Assembly (NCBI GenBank): GCA_052388135.1 | Contig: JBQTIM010000135.1 | Location: 1 to 9,048, forward strand | From: JBQTIM01 sp052388135 | Lineage (GTDB): Bacteria; Elusimicrobiota; Elusimicrobia; FEN-1173 | Direction of reading: 5' to 3' | DNA: 9,048 nucleotides | Shown: one piece after another, positions 7,301 to 9,048 of the stretch | Numbering within the stretch: position 1 is the stretch's first letter | Layout: each line of letters begins with the position of its first letter | Made by a program: the position numbers and the translations under genes | Notes under the pieces: model-generated | Told to the model about the DNA's origin: nothing | Databases searched by the model: none | The model's input: only the letters and a program-made list of their open reading frames with translations

Positions 7301-9048
7301 GTGTGGGTTTTGTCCGTCAACAACATACCGCGCGCTTGATCGCCCTGCGGAAGTCTGAGTCCGACGAAATGCGCGTAAGGGTAGAACGGGAAGCTCCTGC
7401 GCGAAACGCTGAAAACCCCGCCGGACTCGAAAACACGGGTCTGGAAAAGCGCGGACAACAGGCCGGGCGCGGCCTCGGCGGCCTTGAGTTGCAAGGAAAA
7501 ACCGGCCCGCCCCTCCGCATCGAGTTCGCCCTCGAAGACCGTGGTGGGTTGACCTTCCAAGGCCCGGGTCGGGTCGTCGAAAATGTGGTCCGTGAAGCGT
7601 TCAAACCGAGTGGGCAGAACAGAAAGCTGGACGGTCACGTCCGTTTTCAACCCCGAGGCCCGGGCTCCATGCAGCCACTGAGCCGAGACCAGGGTTTGCC
7701 GCGGCATGTCGGAGGCGTAGAGCGCATCTCCTCCCGCGTCCAGTTCCACCTTAAGGCGATTGGGCATGATGGTTTCAATCTTGAGGTCCTTGGCGAACTC
7801 GCTGCCGCCCCACTGCACCTTGGCCCGCCAGGTTCCGGTGGGCGCGTCCTGGGAGGTGCGCAGGGTGAAGCGGTAGAAATCCCCGACGGGCCGGCCGTTG
7901 GTCTGCGTGTCCATGAGCTGGCCCTTGGGGTTGTAGAGCCGCAGCGTGGCCGGGTGGTCGTCGGGAAGGGAGCCGTCCTTATCCTCCAGCACGAACACCA
8001 AGTGGATTTCGTCGCCCGGCCGCCAGACGCCGCGCTCACCGTAAAGGGTGCCCTTCAGGCCATCCTGAAGTTTCTCGCCCCCCACATCGAAATGACTGAT
8101 GGGCAAGATCGACCCGTCGTTTAATTTCAAATACCCCTTCTGCCCGTCCTTCTCGGCCTGGAGATAAAAAGGTTTCTCCTCCAGGTTGAAAGCCGCGAAC
8201 CCCTCCCCGTCGGAGGAGTTCTCGGCCATGGGCTGATTCTGAAAGTTATAGACGGTCAGCCGCGCTCCGGACAGCGGCTCGGCCGTGCGCAAATTCGTGG
8301 CCACAACCTGCAGGGCGCCTTTGGAGCCTGCCTTGGCAAGAAGACCGATGTTGGAAGCCAGGAAGTTCCGGGAGTCCTTGATCCCCTGTCCGAACTGGTA
8401 ATAGGCGTCCTTGCAAGGGTTTTCCCGCTCCTGCCAGCGGGTGTTGCTGAAATTTCCTTCTTCATCGTAGTAGTAGTTTTGGACGCCGTCCCAACCGCTG
8501 GCTTCCGCCAGGTAAAGGTCGTTGTTGCTTCGCAGGGGCTCCTCCGCCTTGGCCGGCACCCTGTTCTCCTCCTCGGAGCAGCTGTAGGCTGAATCCTGCC
8601 GGCGGAGGGAGAGGGTCAGGCGGAAGAGCCCGCCTGGGTTGTTCCGCAGGAGCGGCGTGGCGTCCAGGGAATAACGCTGCCACTCGTCGGACGCCACGGC
8701 CGGGAGCGCGATGGTCTTCCGCCAAAGGTAATGTCCCACCCGGCCCAGCTCCTGCTCGCCACCCAGCTTGTTGGTTTGCAGGAACTGGCCCACGTTGTTC
8801 TCATAGATGCGAAAAGCCGTCACTAGAACGGACCGGGCGTTGATAGCCTCGATGGGGATGGACAGCACGTCGTTGTCGGGCAGGATGACGCCGGGACCGC
8901 CGAACTTCACCTGGGGTTTCTCGCTGGCAAAGCTCACCGTCTGTTCGAAGCGGCTCCCCAGGGGCATGCCCCAGGCGTTCTGCAGCTCGGACTCCACGGT
9001 GATGGACACTTTACCGGCGATGCGCTGTTCCGGAACAAGCTTCAGGAC
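4327..9048 (-). CDS. yfhM: Bacterial alpha-2-macroglobulin, thioester-containing (5' end off window)
   Basis: Large periplasmic protease-trapping protein. 1573 residues are visible. The frame is open to base 9048, so the N-terminus, including any lipoprotein signal, is missing; the GTG at 9009 is internal, because RIAGKV-type domain sequence continues upstream of it. Numbering from the first visible codon: an MG2/A2M_N domain from about 336 (YGERGVWRPGDE); macroglobulin-like domains; a bait-region domain with TYTLAVVDEGLLGL near 827; a basic, Gly-rich linker around 878-905 that fits the cleavable bait; the A2M domain (about 905-1000, FLGPFHLEK onward); and a thioester domain with HGCAEQTT. 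The thioester Cys is 1116 and CAEQ lies at 5692-5703. The C-terminal domain (about 1426-1573) has RDDRVYSYF and PAVSAEAMYDG. E. coli YfhM is about 1650 residues, so perhaps 80 residues are missing. When a protease cuts the bait, these proteins change shape and the thioester bonds the attacker. The intact thioester and pbpC next door fit the YfhM-type subgroup. Confidence 0.97.
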   Translation of the reverse strand, partial: VLKLVPEQRIAGKVSITVESELQNAWGMPLGSRFEQTVSFASEKPQVKFGGPGVILPDNDVLSIPIEAINARSVLVTAFRIYENNVGQFLQTNKLGGEQELGRVGHYLWRKTIALPAVASDEWQRYSLDATPLLRNNPGGLFRLTLSLRRQDSAYSCSEEENRVPAKAEEPLRSNNDLYLAEASGWDGVQNYYYDEEGNFSNTRWQERENPCKDAYYQFGQGIKDSRNFLASNIGLLAKAGSKGALQVVATNLRTAEPLSGARLTVYNFQNQPMAENSSDGEGFAAFNLEEKPFYLQAEKDGQKGYLKLNDGSILPISHFDVGGEKLQDGLKGTLYGERGVWRPGDEIHLVFVLEDKDGSLPDDHPATLRLYNPKGQLMDTQTNGRPVGDFYRFTLRTSQDAPTGTWRAKVQWGGSEFAKDLKIETIMPNRLKVELDAGGDALYASDMPRQTLVSAQWLHGARASGLKTDVTVQLSVLPTRFERFTDHIFDDPTRALEGQPTTVFEGELDAEGRAGFSLQLKAAEAAPGLLSALFQTRVFESGGVFSVSRRSFPFYPYAHFVGLRLPQGDQARGMLLTDKTHTVSLASLDAKGRPASLKKLEVALYKVAWKWWWDQSGNTPAGFANATESQELKKGIVSTDKDGQGQWNFEVKYPDWGRYMVRVCDQDGGHCASQTFYIDWPGWAGRAREQGGVAASMLTLQVDKSNYKVGEKAVITLPEASQGRALLTLENGRQVLERRWVEVSQKKNTVVIPVTRAMTPNVYVAVTLLQPHKDKKNDRPIRLYGAIPLMVEDPETLLSPVIQASDEWKPESAAAVTVSESQGRAMTYTLAVVDEGLLGLTNFQTPDLHKRFYQKEALGVSTWDLFDDVVGAYGGQLERLLALGGGEDLARGTGQEDKRRFPPVVRFLGPFHLEKRASQKHEIPLPSYVGSVRVMAVAGYRGAYGRAEKSVYVRQPLMLLATLPRLVGPGEEMTVPVSVFAMKEEVKKVSLDLTADDFFEVVEPSKTSLAFQKPGEQMAFFRVKSRDRLGQGTLKISAASGPHAAKAETHLTVRSPNPPTVNFWLGTVEPGKTWEQKVVPHGLPGTNEVKLEMSSLPPLNLEKRLGYLIHYPHGCAEQTTSAAFPQLYLPGLVNLSEAQKKEVEKNILFGINRLRGFQASNGSFGFWPGAMNEGPNAWLTNYVGHFLVEAQKKGYSVPSEMLSQWKVFQQTRAQGWAAGGQAASPEQAYRLYTLALAGAPELGAMNRMRETAQAPAVARWFLAAAYQLAGTRDAAQSLAQGADLSVNAYREPGDSYGSALRDQAVILLGMAVVKDFARGRALAEEISKALSSSAWHSTQEVAYSLMALSQFYGAEGGADRFRYEYALADGKSVSVKSEKPIHSQKLADFPAAGDTLKVRNTDERRLFATVSVKGVSPAGAEEASSQGLQIAVDYANAKGEALDVSSLRQGQEIVARVTVKNTTAQNLDNIALSHLVPVGWEIHNPRWEPVAGGGHSGFPEGTAAAKLDYQDVRDDRVYSYFNLKSGQEAVVTLRLTAVYPGRFYLPAVSAEAMYDGTKNARTKGQWVSVEKD

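Noticed and set aside
7303..8124. 273-codon plus-strand open frame
   Set aside because: It is antisense to the MG2 part of the A2M gene and has no recognisable protein features.
9007..9009. GTG at 9009 as the start of the A2M gene
   Set aside because: The frame continues open to the window edge with plausible domain sequence (VLKLVPEQRIAGK), and starting here would leave the protein without an export signal, so the true start lies outside the window.

Overview
The window is a high-GC chromosomal segment with three protein genes, all on the minus strand and read from high to low coordinates. The order is a bacterial alpha-2-macroglobulin (A2M) gene (truncated at its 5' end by the right edge), then pbpC, which encodes penicillin-binding protein 1C, then ileS, which encodes isoleucyl-tRNA synthetase (truncated at its 3' end by the left edge). 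Coding density is very high: the only non-coding stretches are 54 bp between A2M and pbpC and 105 bp between pbpC and ileS. I see no mobile element, CRISPR array, tRNA, rRNA or phage signature.

The A2M-pbpC pair indicates a diderm (Gram-negative) bacterium, because this pairing (yfhM-pbpC in E. coli) belongs to organisms with a periplasm. I cannot name the phylum. The GC content and the clade of the IleRS argue for something other than an enteric proteobacterium, but that is inference.

Right part (4327-9048): a large A2M with an MG2/A2M_N domain, a bait-region domain, the A2M domain and an intact CxEQ thioester. It is predicted to trap proteases in the periplasm. Middle (1855-4272): PBP1C, with intact glycosyltransferase (GT51) and transpeptidase active sites and the family's C-terminal domain. 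The two are generally proposed to act together, A2M inactivating proteases that enter the periplasm and PBP1C repairing the wall. Left part (1-1749): the first 583 residues of an IleRS.

The most notable observation is in the IleRS. Where class I synthetases carry the HIGH (HxGH) signature, this protein has Gly-Val-His-His. This matches the GxHH swap that I recall being reported for a subset of IleRS2 enzymes and linked to very strong mupirocin resistance. I found no evidence of an entirely new multi-gene system here.
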